Assembly: GCA_024707205.1 (NCBI GenBank)
Contig: JANQAD010000001.1
Coordinates: forward strand, 868,001 to 932,000
Direction of reading: 5' to 3'
From: Demequina sp.
Lineage (GTDB): Bacteria; Actinomycetota; Actinomycetes; Actinomycetales; Demequinaceae
DNA length: 64,000 nucleotides
The notes under the pieces are model-generated. The model was not told the origin of the DNA. It did not search any database and saw only the letters and a program-made list of their open reading frames with translations. How positions within the stretch are numbered: the first letter of the stretch is position 1; each line of letters begins with the position of its first letter. This document shows, one piece after another, positions 44,605 to 53,446 of the stretch. A program made the translations under genes and the position numbers.

Positions 44605-46923
44605 TCAAGCGTTGCGCAGGCGCAACGAGTTGGCCACCACGAACAGCGAGCTCGCGCCCATGGCCGCCGAGGCGATCATCGGGTTGAGTACCCCGAACGC
44701 CGCGAGCGGGATCGCCGCCACGTTGTACGCAAACGCCCAGAACAGGTTGCCGCGGAGCACATTGAACGTGCGGCGGGAGAGGCGGATGGCCGCCGGCACT
44801 GTCCGAGGGTCGCCCGCGACGATCGTCACGTCCGAGGCCTCCCGTGCCACGTCGGCGCCAGTCCCGAGCGCGATGCCGAGGTCCGCGGCCGCGAGCGCCG
44901 GGGCGTCGTTCACGCCGTCGCCCACCATGGCCACGCGCGCCCCCGGCTCGGCCTGGAGCTGCGCGATGACGTCCTGCTTGCCGCCCGGGAGCACCCCCGC
45001 GATCACCCGGTCGATGCCCACCGCCGAGGCGACCGCCGCAGCCGCGCGCTCGTTGTCTCCCGTGAGCAGCACCACCTCGGTGCCGGCAGAGCGAAGCTGG
45101 GCCACAGCGTCGGACGCTCCGGGCTTGAGCGAGTCCGCGAGCGCGATCGCCGCCTGCGCCGAGAGCGGCTGGCGGACCGCGAGCAGCGCTCCCGCGTCGA
45201 CAGCAGGGATGGCGCCGACGAAGACCACGGTCTCGCCGAGCTCCTCGCGGCTCGAGGCCCAGCCGGCGAGGTCGTCGGGCACCGAGTCGAAGAGGGAGCG
45301 AGCGCCCACCGTGACGTCGCTGATGGTGTCGCCGCCGGTCGCGTTATCGTCCTTGACCGTTGCCGTGACCCCTCGGCCCGGGGTAGAGCGGAAGCCCTTG
45401 AGTGGGACCCGCTCCGGGAAGTGCGCCGCGATCGCCACCCCCACCGGGTGCTCCGAGCGGGACTCAACCGAGGCGGCCGCCGCGAGAAGTGCGGCAGGAG
45501 CGTCGGGCGAGGTGGCCGTGACCGCGAGCCGCCCCTCCGTGAGGGTGCCCGTCTTGTCGAACACCACGGTGGTCACGAGTCGGGCGTCCTCGAGAACCTG
45601 CGGGCCGCGCACGAGGATTCCCGAGCGCGCGCCGCGACCCGTGCCCACGAGAATCGCGAGTGGCGTGGCGAGCCCCAGGGCGCAAGGGCAGCTGATGATG
45701 AGCACCGCCACCGCCGCGGTGAAGGCCGCGTTGACATCGCCCGTGGCGAGCAGCCAGCCGATGAGGGTGAGCGCCGAGAGCGCGATGACGGCGGGGACAA
45801 AGATGCCGGAGATGCGGTCCGCGAGCCGCTGCGTGCGGGCGCGGCCGCTCAGGGCGTCGTCCACCATGCGCGCCACCTGCGAGAGCATCGTCTCCGAGCC
45901 AACGCGCGTGGCCTCCACGGTGAGCGCCCCGTCCACGGCGATGGTGCCGCCGATGACCTCGGCGCCCTCGGCAACGGGCACCGGCACGGATTCTCCGGTG
46001 ACGAGGCTCGTGTCCACGGCGGCCTCGCCCTCGACGACCACGCCGTCCGTGGCGATCGCCTCGCCCGGCCGGACCAGGAAGCGCGTGCCCAGCTGCAGCT
46101 GCTCGCGAGGGACGACGCTGCCGTCCTCGAGCGTCGCCGTGGCACTTTGGCGCCGCGACAGCGCGCGAACGGCATCACCCGCGCGGGCCGTGGAGCGGAC
46201 CTCGATCCACTTACCGAGCAGGATCAGCGTGACGATGACCGCACCGGTCTCGAAGTACACGTGGGCGTCAAGGCCGGCAACGAGCACGACGGTGGACCAG
46301 GTCCACGCCGCGGCCGTGCCGAGCGAGACCAGGGTGTCCATGTTCACCGCGCGGTGGCGCAGACCCTTGACCGCGCTGCGGTGGAAGGGCCAGCCCCCGT
46401 AGAAGACCACGGGCGTCGCGAGCGCGAGCGCGAGCCATTCCCAGCCGGCAAACTGCAGCGCCGGGATCATCGAGATGGCGAGCAACGGGGCGGACAGGAC
46501 GAGCGAGACCCAGAAGCGGCGGCGGTAGTCGGCGATGCGGGAGGCGTCGGCGTGGATGTGGGCGGCGTGCTCGTCGAAGGGCGCGCTGCTGTCGCCGTGG
46601 GCGGAGTGGTCACCGTGGGCGGAGTGGTCACCGTGCGCAGCGTGATTAGCGGCCCCGCGATTCCCGTGAACCGCCGGCGTCAGCACCTCGTAACCCAGCC
46701 CTGTGATGGCGGCGCGCATTGCGGCGTCCAGCTCCTCCGGGTCAATGGTTCCGTCAGGCCTCACGGTGGCCCGGCGGGTCGCGAGGTTCACCACCGCGTC
46801 GTCGACGCCGGGGAGCTGGGACAGTCCGCGCTGAATGTTGGACGCGCAGCCCGCGCACGTCATTCCGCCAACCGCAAGGTTGATGGGCGCGGGCGCTGCG
46901 GGGTGCTCGTGAAGAGTGCTCAT
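44605..46923 (-). CDS. copA: Copper-translocating P1B-type ATPase
   Basis: 772 residues, exports Cu+ across the membrane. An N-terminal metal-binding domain (GGMTCAGCAS) is followed by a His-rich linker (three near-repeats of HSAHGD) and eight membrane helices. The CPC motif is in ISCPCALGLATP, the phosphorylation site in FDKTGTLTEG, SEHPVG and GDGVNDAPAL follow. The C-terminal AFAYNVAAIPLAA and MGASSLFVVANS match the Cu+ (P1B-1) class rather than Zn/Cd. Starts 9 bp after the MerR-type regulator gene, so one operon. Confidence 0.95.
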   Translation of the reverse strand: MSTLHEHPAAPAPINLAVGGMTCAGCASNIQRGLSQLPGVDDAVVNLATRRATVRPDGTIDPEELDAAMRAAITGLGYEVLTPAVHGNRGAANHAAHGDHSAHGDHSAHGDSSAPFDEHAAHIHADASRIADYRRRFWVSLVLSAPLLAISMIPALQFAGWEWLALALATPVVFYGGWPFHRSAVKGLRHRAVNMDTLVSLGTAAAWTWSTVVLVAGLDAHVYFETGAVIVTLILLGKWIEVRSTARAGDAVRALSRRQSATATLEDGSVVPREQLQLGTRFLVRPGEAIATDGVVVEGEAAVDTSLVTGESVPVPVAEGAEVIGGTIAVDGALTVEATRVGSETMLSQVARMVDDALSGRARTQRLADRISGIFVPAVIALSALTLIGWLLATGDVNAAFTAAVAVLIISCPCALGLATPLAILVGTGRGARSGILVRGPQVLEDARLVTTVVFDKTGTLTEGRLAVTATSPDAPAALLAAAASVESRSEHPVGVAIAAHFPERVPLKGFRSTPGRGVTATVKDDNATGGDTISDVTVGARSLFDSVPDDLAGWASSREELGETVVFVGAIPAVDAGALLAVRQPLSAQAAIALADSLKPGASDAVAQLRSAGTEVVLLTGDNERAAAAVASAVGIDRVIAGVLPGGKQDVIAQLQAEPGARVAMVGDGVNDAPALAAADLGIALGTGADVAREASDVTIVAGDPRTVPAAIRLSRRTFNVLRGNLFWAFAYNVAAIPLAAFGVLNPMIASAAMGASSLFVVANSLRLRNA

Positions 46924-46932
46924 GAGACCACG

Positions 46933-47352
46933 TTAAACGTTACTGCCCACGGGAATGTCAAGACCAAGGACCTGGCAGCGGTTGGCGTCCGTGCAGTCGG
47001 CCGGATCCAGAGACTCCGCCCGCCGCGACAGCGCCGTCAGCTCCGCCTTGGCCGCCAGCAGTGACGCGATCTGCTGATCGATCTCCGCCATGTGCCGATC
47101 AAGCATCGCGCGAGTGTGCATGCACGTGCCGCGCCCCGCATCCTTCAAGGACAAGATCTCCCCTGCTTCGGCAAGGGTCAGGCCCGCCGCCTTGGCGTCG
47201 CGCACAAAGCGAAGGCGATCCACAGCGTCGGGCGCGTACTCGCGGTACCCGTTGGAAAGGCGACGCGGAGGAGCGATCAGCCCGATGCTTTCGTAATAGC
47301 GAACCGTCTTGGCGGTGACGCCCCCGGCGGTCGCGAGTTCTCCTACTCTCAT
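46933..47352 (-). CDS. MerR-family metal-responsive regulator (CueR-like position)
   Basis: 139 residues. The helix-turn-helix is VGELATAGGVTAKTVRYYES then PPRRLSNGYREY. The metal end has DPADCTDANRC. Residue 77 is Cys (GTCMHTRA), where CueR has Ser; Cys there is usual in sensors of divalent ions such as ZntR and MerR. Yet it sits directly upstream of a Cu+-type ATPase. It may be a copper sensor of a different subgroup or respond to another metal. TAAGAT lies 6 nt before the ATG, so leaderless. Confidence 0.88.
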   Translation of the reverse strand: MRVGELATAGGVTAKTVRYYESIGLIAPPRRLSNGYREYAPDAVDRLRFVRDAKAAGLTLAEAGEILSLKDAGRGTCMHTRAMLDRHMAEIDQQIASLLAAKAELTALSRRAESLDPADCTDANRCQVLGLDIPVGSNV

Positions 47353-47372
47353 CCTTACATCTTACTGGAAGG
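47353..47372. promoter_or_regulatory. MerR-type operator between regulator and racemase genes
   Basis: CCTTACA-TCTTAC-TGGAAGG is an imperfect dyad of the MerR class. It overlaps the -10 of the regulator gene and lies between plausible -35 and -10 (TAGGCT, 47377-47382) elements of the divergent racemase gene. Confidence 0.55.
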
Positions 47373-47388
47373 TTGTTAGGCTGGCCAT

Positions 47389-48093
47389 ATGCGCACGAAA
47401 CCCCGCCGGCTGGGCCTGCTCGGCGGCATCACCTGGCACTCCTCGATCGACTACGAGCGCGCACTCAACGAGGGCGTCAACGACGCGCTCGGAGGAAGCA
47501 GCAGCGCCGACCTCATCATCCGCTCCTACGACTTCCAGCAGATCGCCGACGCTCAAAGCGCCGGGGACTGGGATGGCCTCGCCGCCACCTTCGCCAAAGA
47601 CGCCAGGGCCCTCGAGGCCGCCGGCGCGGAAGCCATCGTCATCTGCGCGAACACCATGCACCTGGTAGCCCCCCAGGTACAGCAAGCGATATCCATCCCC
47701 GTCATCCACATGCTCGATGTCACAGCCACGGCCATCAAGGACGCCGGCCTCGACACCGTCGCCCTCCTCGCCACCGGCTACACCATGCGCATGCCGTTCT
47801 ACCGCGACCACATGGCCGCCCGCGGCATCGAGGTCATCCCGCCAGACGAACCCGACCTCACCGCCGTCCACGACCTCATCTACGAGGAACTCGCGCGCGG
47901 GATCATCCGCGACGAGGGCCGCGACCTCGTGCTCGGCGTCACGGGCCGCCTCCTGGACAGGGGCGCCCAAGGCGTCATCGCCGGCTGCACCGAGATCCCC
48001 CTGGTACTGACCCAGAACGACCTCGACGTGCCGTACTTCGACACGGTCCAGCTGCACGTCGCCGCCGCCCTGAACTTCGCTCTCGAGGACTGA
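47389..48093 (+). CDS. Aspartate/glutamate racemase family protein
   Basis: 234 residues. The family uses two Cys: AIVICANTMHLVAP holds the first and GVIAGCTEIPLVL the second. LGLLGGITWHSSIDYER is the conserved start. It likely interconverts D- and L-acidic amino acids or a related substrate. TAGGCT is 6 nt before the ATG (leaderless). Its stop overlaps the next ATG (TGATG), so it is coupled to the TIM-barrel genes. Confidence 0.87.
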   Translation: MRTKPRRLGLLGGITWHSSIDYERALNEGVNDALGGSSSADLIIRSYDFQQIADAQSAGDWDGLAATFAKDARALEAAGAEAIVICANTMHLVAPQVQQAISIPVIHMLDVTATAIKDAGLDTVALLATGYTMRMPFYRDHMAARGIEVIPPDEPDLTAVHDLIYEELARGIIRDEGRDLVLGVTGRLLDRGAQGVIAGCTEIPLVLTQNDLDVPYFDTVQLHVAAALNFALED

Positions 48094-48926
48094 TGGAAAG
48101 ACCCCCTTTCGTCGAAACCCTCGCCGCGTGGTGCGTGGTCCCGTACGACGATCGGCCCCGCGCCCCCGCACAGAGGGCCGACGTTCTTGCCACCCTTGGC
48201 ATCGACGCCCTCGCCTGGGACTGGCGAGACGAGCACGTGGCCCAGTTCGGCGAGCAGCTCGACGCCCTTGCCGAGCGCAGCCTGCAGCTCGCCGCGATCT
48301 GGGCGCCGGTACCCGACGGCGTAGTGAGCGAGGCGCTCCAGGAGCAGGTGCGCATGGCGTCGGCCCGCGGCCTGACCCCGCAACTGTGGGCGTGCGCCCA
48401 ATTCGGCGTCCCTGGGCCCGTGACAGAGGAGGGCGATCCCGCGGAGTACGCGAACAGGATCGAGCCCCTCGCGCGGCTCGCGCGCGAGACCGGCATGACG
48501 CTCGCGCTCTACAACCACTTGGGCTGGGCGGGCGAGCCGCTCAACCAGCTGCGGGTGCTGGATGAGCTGGAACACCGCGGCTACACGGACACCGGCCTCG
48601 CGTACATGCAGCACCACGGCCATGCGCACATCGACGGCTTCGGCGAGCTGTGGCCGCAGGTCCAGCACCGGGTCGTTGCGCTGGGCCTCAACGGCATGCG
48701 CGACGGCGCGCACTGGGGCGACGGCAAGGTGCTCCCCTACGGCCACGGGCCGCGCGACATCGAGCTCGCGCGCGTCATCCAGGCGAGCGGCTGGCGCGGA
48801 CTCACCGCCATCATCGGCCACACCATGGACGACATCGCAGCCCGCCTCACCGACGACCTCAAGGGGCTCGAATGGATCGCGGAGGCGCTTACGGCGAGCG
48901 TCCCCGAACCACGCTGGCCCCACTGA
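48093..48926 (+). CDS. Sugar phosphate isomerase/epimerase-like TIM-barrel protein 1
   Basis: 277 residues, AP-endonuclease-2/xylose-isomerase-like barrel. Features are LYNHLGWAGEPLNQLRVLDE, then YMQHHGHAHIDGF, LGLNGM, VLPYGHGPRD and IIGHTMDDI. The His and Glu/Asp in these stretches are the likely metal ligands. No signal peptide. It is paralogous to the N-terminal half of the next gene (both share WDWRDEH and HGHAHI). Substrate unknown; the racemase neighbour suggests a small chiral metabolite. Confidence 0.75.
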   Translation: MERPPFVETLAAWCVVPYDDRPRAPAQRADVLATLGIDALAWDWRDEHVAQFGEQLDALAERSLQLAAIWAPVPDGVVSEALQEQVRMASARGLTPQLWACAQFGVPGPVTEEGDPAEYANRIEPLARLARETGMTLALYNHLGWAGEPLNQLRVLDELEHRGYTDTGLAYMQHHGHAHIDGFGELWPQVQHRVVALGLNGMRDGAHWGDGKVLPYGHGPRDIELARVIQASGWRGLTAIIGHTMDDIAARLTDDLKGLEWIAEALTASVPEPRWPH

Positions 48927-48938
48927 TACGTTGCGAGC

Positions 48939-50657
48939 GTGACTGAGGCACGGCCACCTCGGATTCTGCAGTTCGGGTGGGAAAGCAGCGCTGTGCGTTG
49001 GTGCGATCGCCCCAACGTCGCGGCCGCACGCATCGTCGCGTATGACGCCCAGGACCGCACCCCCCGCGAGCGCGCCAAGATGCTGCGCCGCATCGGGATC
49101 CGGCACCTCGTGTGGGACTGGCGAGACGAGCACGCCCTCCAATTCGACTCGGAGCTCGACGCCCTGCGCACCGAGGGCGTGAACGTCACCGGCCTCTGGG
49201 CCCCCCACCCCCTGCCCGACGCCGGCGAGCCAGATCACGACGCTCGCCTTGGATACATCAACCCGCACGTCCGCCAGTTTGTGATCGAGGCCGCCCGCCG
49301 CGGGCTCGCACCAGACCTGTGGACCGTGGTGGAGTTCGGCACCGCCGCGCCCAATGCGAAGCTTCACCCCGCCGCCGAGCTGGCTCGCGTGTGGCGTGCG
49401 GCCGACCACGTGGAGCCCCTCGCGCGGCTCGCGCAGCAGCACGGCATGTGTGTGCTGCTCACCAATCACCTTGGATTCTTCGGGGAGCCGCGCAACCTCG
49501 CCGCCCTAGTCGAGGCGCTAGCCGAGCGAGGCCTCGCCAACGTGGGCATCGCCTACCAGCAGCAGCACGGCCACGCGCACATCCCGGATTTCGAGTACCA
49601 CCTCGCGCTCATGCGCCCCTATCTGGTGGCGATCGCGCTCAACGGCATGGATCCCGACGCCGTGGAGACCGGGCGCACGATCCTCCCCTACGGCTCCGGC
49701 CGTGCAGACCGGAAGCTCGCGCACATCATCGCCGCTTCCGGCTGGCGCGGGCAGCTCGTCGTTCAGGGACATAGCAGGGACGATGCCGAGCTGCGGCTCC
49801 TCGACTCCCTCGACGGCCTCGCCTGGGTGGTCGCTCGCCAGGACGGCCGCAGGCACTCCCGCCCAAACCCACGCATCGCCGCACCCGCCTTCCCCACGTC
49901 GGTGACCATGGCGTCGGGCACCCCCAATCCAGAGCCAATCCATCGAGAGGCCATTTCCATGCAAGCACCGGACCCGTACAGCGCCGCCATTCACGCCCTG
50001 CTGAGGCACCTCGAGACCGTGGGGTTCCGGGGCGCGCCGCGCAGCTTTGGCTGGGACGCGCAGGGGCGGCACCTTGTTGAGTGGGTGGACGGCATCCGCG
50101 CGGATGATCCAGCGGCGCCAGACGCCGCGCTCGACCCCGCGCGAATCGGCGCCTTCATGCGCGAGATGCACGACGCTCTGGCGAGCTTTGAGCCGCCCGC
50201 CGGCGTCGAGTGGTTCCAGGGGTTGCCCGGGCCGGGCGCCGAGATGATCATCCACCAGGACATCTCGCCCTCGAACATCGTGGTGACTCCGGAGGGGCGG
50301 CTGGTCGCGATCGACTGGGACGCCGCCGCTCCCGGAACTCGGCTGTGGGATCTCGCGCACGCGGCGCACGCCTTCGCGCCGCTCGCGCGCGGCGGGCTAG
50401 ATCCCGAGTCCGCCGCCGAACGCCTCGCGCGCTTCGCCGACGGCTACGGGCTCACGGACGCCCAGCGCGCCGAGCTGCTGCCGCTGCTCGCCGCAAGGTC
50501 CGAGTCCATGTACGAGTACCTCGACGCCATGCGCATCACCGGCGAGTCTCCGTGGATCGATCTGTGGGAGCGCGGCGTGGGGACCGTCTGGAAGTCCGAC
50601 GCGCAGTGGATCCGCGAGAACGAGCCGCACTGGCGCGGCGCGCTGCTCGTCGCGTAG
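48939..50657 (+). CDS. Fusion of TIM-barrel isomerase-like domain and APH-type kinase domain
   Basis: 572 residues. Residues 1-290 repeat the barrel of the previous gene (HLVWDWRDEHALQF, LLTNHLGFFGEPRNLAALVE, QQQHGHAHIPDF, IALNGMDPD, LPYGSGRAD). A Pro/Ala-rich linker (about 290-340) leads to an aminoglycoside-phosphotransferase-like kinase: IIHQDISPSNIVV (catalytic Asp and Asn) and AIDWDAAAPG (metal Asp). ATG at 49959 (residue 341) with GAGAGG upstream could start the kinase separately, so two products or an artefactual fusion remain possible. TACGTT is 6 nt before the GTG start. Confidence 0.75.
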   Translation: MTEARPPRILQFGWESSAVRWCDRPNVAAARIVAYDAQDRTPRERAKMLRRIGIRHLVWDWRDEHALQFDSELDALRTEGVNVTGLWAPHPLPDAGEPDHDARLGYINPHVRQFVIEAARRGLAPDLWTVVEFGTAAPNAKLHPAAELARVWRAADHVEPLARLAQQHGMCVLLTNHLGFFGEPRNLAALVEALAERGLANVGIAYQQQHGHAHIPDFEYHLALMRPYLVAIALNGMDPDAVETGRTILPYGSGRADRKLAHIIAASGWRGQLVVQGHSRDDAELRLLDSLDGLAWVVARQDGRRHSRPNPRIAAPAFPTSVTMASGTPNPEPIHREAISMQAPDPYSAAIHALLRHLETVGFRGAPRSFGWDAQGRHLVEWVDGIRADDPAAPDAALDPARIGAFMREMHDALASFEPPAGVEWFQGLPGPGAEMIIHQDISPSNIVVTPEGRLVAIDWDAAAPGTRLWDLAHAAHAFAPLARGGLDPESAAERLARFADGYGLTDAQRAELLPLLAARSESMYEYLDAMRITGESPWIDLWERGVGTVWKSDAQWIRENEPHWRGALLVA

Positions 50658-51638
50658 TCACCAGCCGAGCAGGCTCAACAGCTCCTCGGCCGTCTCCTTG
50701 GGCGAGCGTCCCGCATTGGTGACCACGACGTCGTCCAGCTGCAACTCCTCGAGCACGGCGTGCAGCTCGACCGTGCGCGCGTGCCCCCACTCGTGCCACC
50801 ACGGGTCCAGGTCGCGGTGGACGATGCGCGCCTTGCGCTCCTCCTCCGGGGCGGTGACGCGGGCGATCGTGACGGAGTCGGTGCCGAACGCGCGCGCGTA
50901 GCGGCCCCGGTCCTCCGGATCCTCGACCACACGGGCGATGACCATGATCCCGTAGCCGGCCGCCCTGTACACGGGCGCAACGGCCGCGAGATTGTCGAAG
51001 AGCAGCTCCTGGTTGAAGCCGGCGCCCGGCGCCGCGGGCGAGGCCTGGCAGAGGAAGTCGCCATCGATCTCGGCAACGCGAGCGCCGCGTTCGGCGAGCA
51101 CGTCGAAGGCGCCCTCGGCTACCGAGGTCTTCCCGGCGCCGATGGACCCGTTCACCACAAGCACCCTGGTAGGAAGCGACTTCCCGAAGCACACCGAGCG
51201 CGGGTCGTCCATGTACTCGCCGTACGGCTCGATCCGGTCGTAGCCGAGCGACGTGTACAGCCCCAGCGCCTCCGGCTGCTCGACGCCCGTCTCGAGCACG
51301 ACGCTCACGGCGCCCGCGCGCAGGGCCGCGGCCTCGATCGACGCCATCAGCTCGCGCGCGATCCCCTCGCCGCGGAATTGCGGCCTCACATAGAGCCGCT
51401 TGACCTCTGCCGAACCCGCCCCGCTGTCGAAAGGCGACCAGCGCAGCAGCGCCGTGCCCACCGGTTCGCCCTCCTCGGTGAGGGCCACGAGAGAGGTGAC
51501 CAGAGCGTCGGGCGGCATGTCCAGGGCAAAATCCGCGTCCGCATCCGGCTCGCCATAGCGCGCGAACAGCTCCGCCTGCTGCTCCGCCCAGAGAGTGGCG
51601 GCGGTGGGGTCGTCGATGGGAACGGCGCGAATGGTCAC
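50658..51638 (-). CDS. GNAT acetyltransferase fused to P-loop ATPase/kinase domain
   Basis: 326 residues. The N-terminal half (about 1-150) is a GNAT fold with acetyl-CoA loop VRPQFRGEGIARELM and an ending LGLYTSLGYDRIEPYGEY. The C-terminal half starts at VLVVNGSIGAGKTSVAEGAF (Walker A) and resembles small-molecule kinases or AAA-type nucleotide binders. Function unknown; self-protection by modification is one guess. TAGGCT lies 6 nt before the GTG. Convergent with the fusion kinase gene, stops adjacent. Confidence 0.78.
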   Translation of the reverse strand: MTIRAVPIDDPTAATLWAEQQAELFARYGEPDADADFALDMPPDALVTSLVALTEEGEPVGTALLRWSPFDSGAGSAEVKRLYVRPQFRGEGIARELMASIEAAALRAGAVSVVLETGVEQPEALGLYTSLGYDRIEPYGEYMDDPRSVCFGKSLPTRVLVVNGSIGAGKTSVAEGAFDVLAERGARVAEIDGDFLCQASPAAPGAGFNQELLFDNLAAVAPVYRAAGYGIMVIARVVEDPEDRGRYARAFGTDSVTIARVTAPEEERKARIVHRDLDPWWHEWGHARTVELHAVLEELQLDDVVVTNAGRSPKETAEELLSLLGW

Positions 51639-51691
51639 GTGGCAAGCCTAGGGCGGGAAGCGCACGGCGCGGCCCGACGTTGTGGCTGAGC

Positions 51692-52729
51692 ATGAGCCAC
51701 CCTCGCCGCATCGGCTTCCTGAGTTTCGGTTGGTACAGCAACGCGCCGGGGTCCCAGGTGAGGAGTGCCGCCGAGACTCTCAATGACACGGTGCGGCTCG
51801 CCGAGGCCGCGGAGGACGCCGGTATGGACGGCGCGTGGATCCGCGTGCACCACTGGGAGCAGAACCTCAACTCGCCGTTCCCGATCCTGACCGCGATGGG
51901 GCGCGCGACCTCGCGAGTTGAGCTGGGCACGGGCGTCATCAACATGCGCTACGAGAATGCCCTGTACATGGCCGAGTTGGCCGCGACCACGGACCTCTTG
52001 GTTGGCCGTCGGTTGCAGCTGGGCGTGTCCCGCGGGTCGCCAGAGATGGCGCTGGACGGGCCCGGCGACTTTGGGTATCCGCTGCCGGAGGGGCTCTTGC
52101 CGGTGGAGGACGCGGCCGCGCGCATCGCGCTGTTCAGGCGCGCCATCAGCGGCGAGGGGATCGCGGAGCCGGGCGCGCACGCCCACGTGCTCCCCGGTCA
52201 TTTGCTGCCGATTCAGCCGCAGTCCCCCGGGCTGTCTGAACGCATCTGGTACGGCGCGGGCAACACCGAGTCCGCGGTGCGCGTGGGTCAGCTGGGCATG
52301 CACCTCATGTCGTCGACCCTGGTATTGGAGGCAACCGGGGAGCCGCTCGACGTGCTGCAGTCGCGGCAGATCGAGGCGTTCCGCGACTCATGGCGCGAGG
52401 CCGGGCACGAGGGAGAGCCGCGCGTCTCCGTCTCGCGGTCCGTCATGCCGATCGTCGACGACCTCTCGCGCCTCTACTTTGGGCCGTACCTCGAGAAGGA
52501 GCGCATGGGCGCCAATCGCGACCAGATCGGCGAGATCGACAACGCGGTCGGCACCTTCGGCAAGACCTATGTTGGCGAGCCGGACAAGCTCATCGAGGAG
52601 TTGCGCGCGGACTCGGCCGTCATGTCGTCCGACACCCTGCTCGTGACTGTGCCCTCACAGTTGGGCGCGGACTTCAACCACTCGAGCTTCGTGGCCCTGG
52701 CGGCGATCAGGGACGCGTTGGGCGGGTAG
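51692..52729 (+). CDS. LLM-class flavin-dependent oxidoreductase
   Basis: 345 residues, luciferase-like monooxygenase fold. IGFLSFGWYSN, LAEAAEDAGMDGAWIRVHHW, VELGTGVINMRYENALYMAE and LQLGVSRGSPEMAL are the barrel strands that bind FMN or F420. ATG at 51692 is preferred to a TTG-type start 12 nt upstream. Substrate unknown. A variant of the dispersed motif sits just upstream (51671). Confidence 0.87.
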   Translation: MSHPRRIGFLSFGWYSNAPGSQVRSAAETLNDTVRLAEAAEDAGMDGAWIRVHHWEQNLNSPFPILTAMGRATSRVELGTGVINMRYENALYMAELAATTDLLVGRRLQLGVSRGSPEMALDGPGDFGYPLPEGLLPVEDAAARIALFRRAISGEGIAEPGAHAHVLPGHLLPIQPQSPGLSERIWYGAGNTESAVRVGQLGMHLMSSTLVLEATGEPLDVLQSRQIEAFRDSWREAGHEGEPRVSVSRSVMPIVDDLSRLYFGPYLEKERMGANRDQIGEIDNAVGTFGKTYVGEPDKLIEELRADSAVMSSDTLLVTVPSQLGADFNHSSFVALAAIRDALGG

Positions 52730-52738
52730 GGGCCCGCG

Positions 52739-53044
52739 TCACGCGAAGCGATCAGACAGACGCTCAGCGTCTTGTGTGTCACCGACCAGTGCGATCACCC
52801 GGATGGCGCGGGCCTCCGCGTCAACGCGGTACCAAAGTTCGTACGGGAATGCACCGACGTGCCAGCGGCGCGCGTCCTCGCGAAGTGGACGTCCAATCTC
52901 TGGATGGTCAGCAAGGACGCGCGATGCCGCAAACACGCTCGCGATGAATCGGTCGGTCTGGTGTGGCGCCACCTGGTCGTAGTACGCCTGAGCGCGAAGG
53001 AAGTCACGTTCGGCGTTGGGGCCGAACTGGACTGCGAAGCTCAC
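52739..53044 (-). CDS. RelE/ParE-family toxin
   Basis: 101 residues. FGPNAERDFLRAQAYYDQVA near the start and WHVGAFPYELWYRVDAEARA, IRVIALVGDTQDAERL at the end follow the RelE/ParE plan. It could act on mRNA at the ribosome or on gyrase; sequence does not decide. GTG start overlaps the antitoxin stop by 4 bp. Fourth toxin-antitoxin pair of the window. Confidence 0.85.
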   Translation of the reverse strand: MSFAVQFGPNAERDFLRAQAYYDQVAPHQTDRFIASVFAASRVLADHPEIGRPLREDARRWHVGAFPYELWYRVDAEARAIRVIALVGDTQDAERLSDRFA

Positions 53045-53271
53045 GCCCCGCGCCGGGCCCTGCGCGCCAGAGTCTGTCGTTCGAGATCGTCGAGCGTCAC
53101 ATACTGATCATGGTCAGACTCGTCGTCTTCAGCGACCCGTGCGGCTAACAACGCCGCGAGGTCCGAGGGCAGGAGTTCGTGGGCCACGGAGGCTTCGATC
53201 GCGTCGCGCAACTCCAGGCGCGACTCAGCGTCAAGCCGCATCACCTGCGCGAGGAGCGCGTTGTCCACCAT
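53041..53271 (-). CDS. Addiction-module antitoxin (RelE/ParE partner)
   Basis: 76 residues, similar to the small antitoxins with a LDAESRLELRDAIEASVAHE helix followed by an acidic, Asp-rich tail (AEDDESDHDQYVTLDDLERQ). It should bind and silence the toxin next door. TAGCAT lies 6 nt before the ATG (leaderless). Confidence 0.78.
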   Translation of the reverse strand: MVDNALLAQVMRLDAESRLELRDAIEASVAHELLPSDLAALLAARVAEDDESDHDQYVTLDDLERQTLARRARRGA

Positions 53272-53446
53272 GACCCCATGCTAGCCGCGCATTCAGACAC
53301 CCAAGCGGTTATCCACAGGGGCCAGCGGGGTGCCGCGTTGCGCGCGGGCGACCTCGCGGCTCCGGCGGCAACGTCGAGTTGGCCTGCGACGATGCCTGGG
53401 CTCCGCTAGCGCCTAACCCAGCCACAGCGTCGGGCCGATTCCGACG
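53272..53446. other. Spacer with dispersed motif, no gene seen
   Basis: A 175-bp gap holding one full copy of the dispersed motif (53425-53434 core). No terminator is clear. Confidence 0.5.

Noticed and set aside
47373-48926. 517-codon frame running through the racemase into TIM-barrel 1
   Set aside because: The N-terminal half is an Arg/His-rich shadow of the racemase; the real start at 48093 is coupled to the racemase stop.
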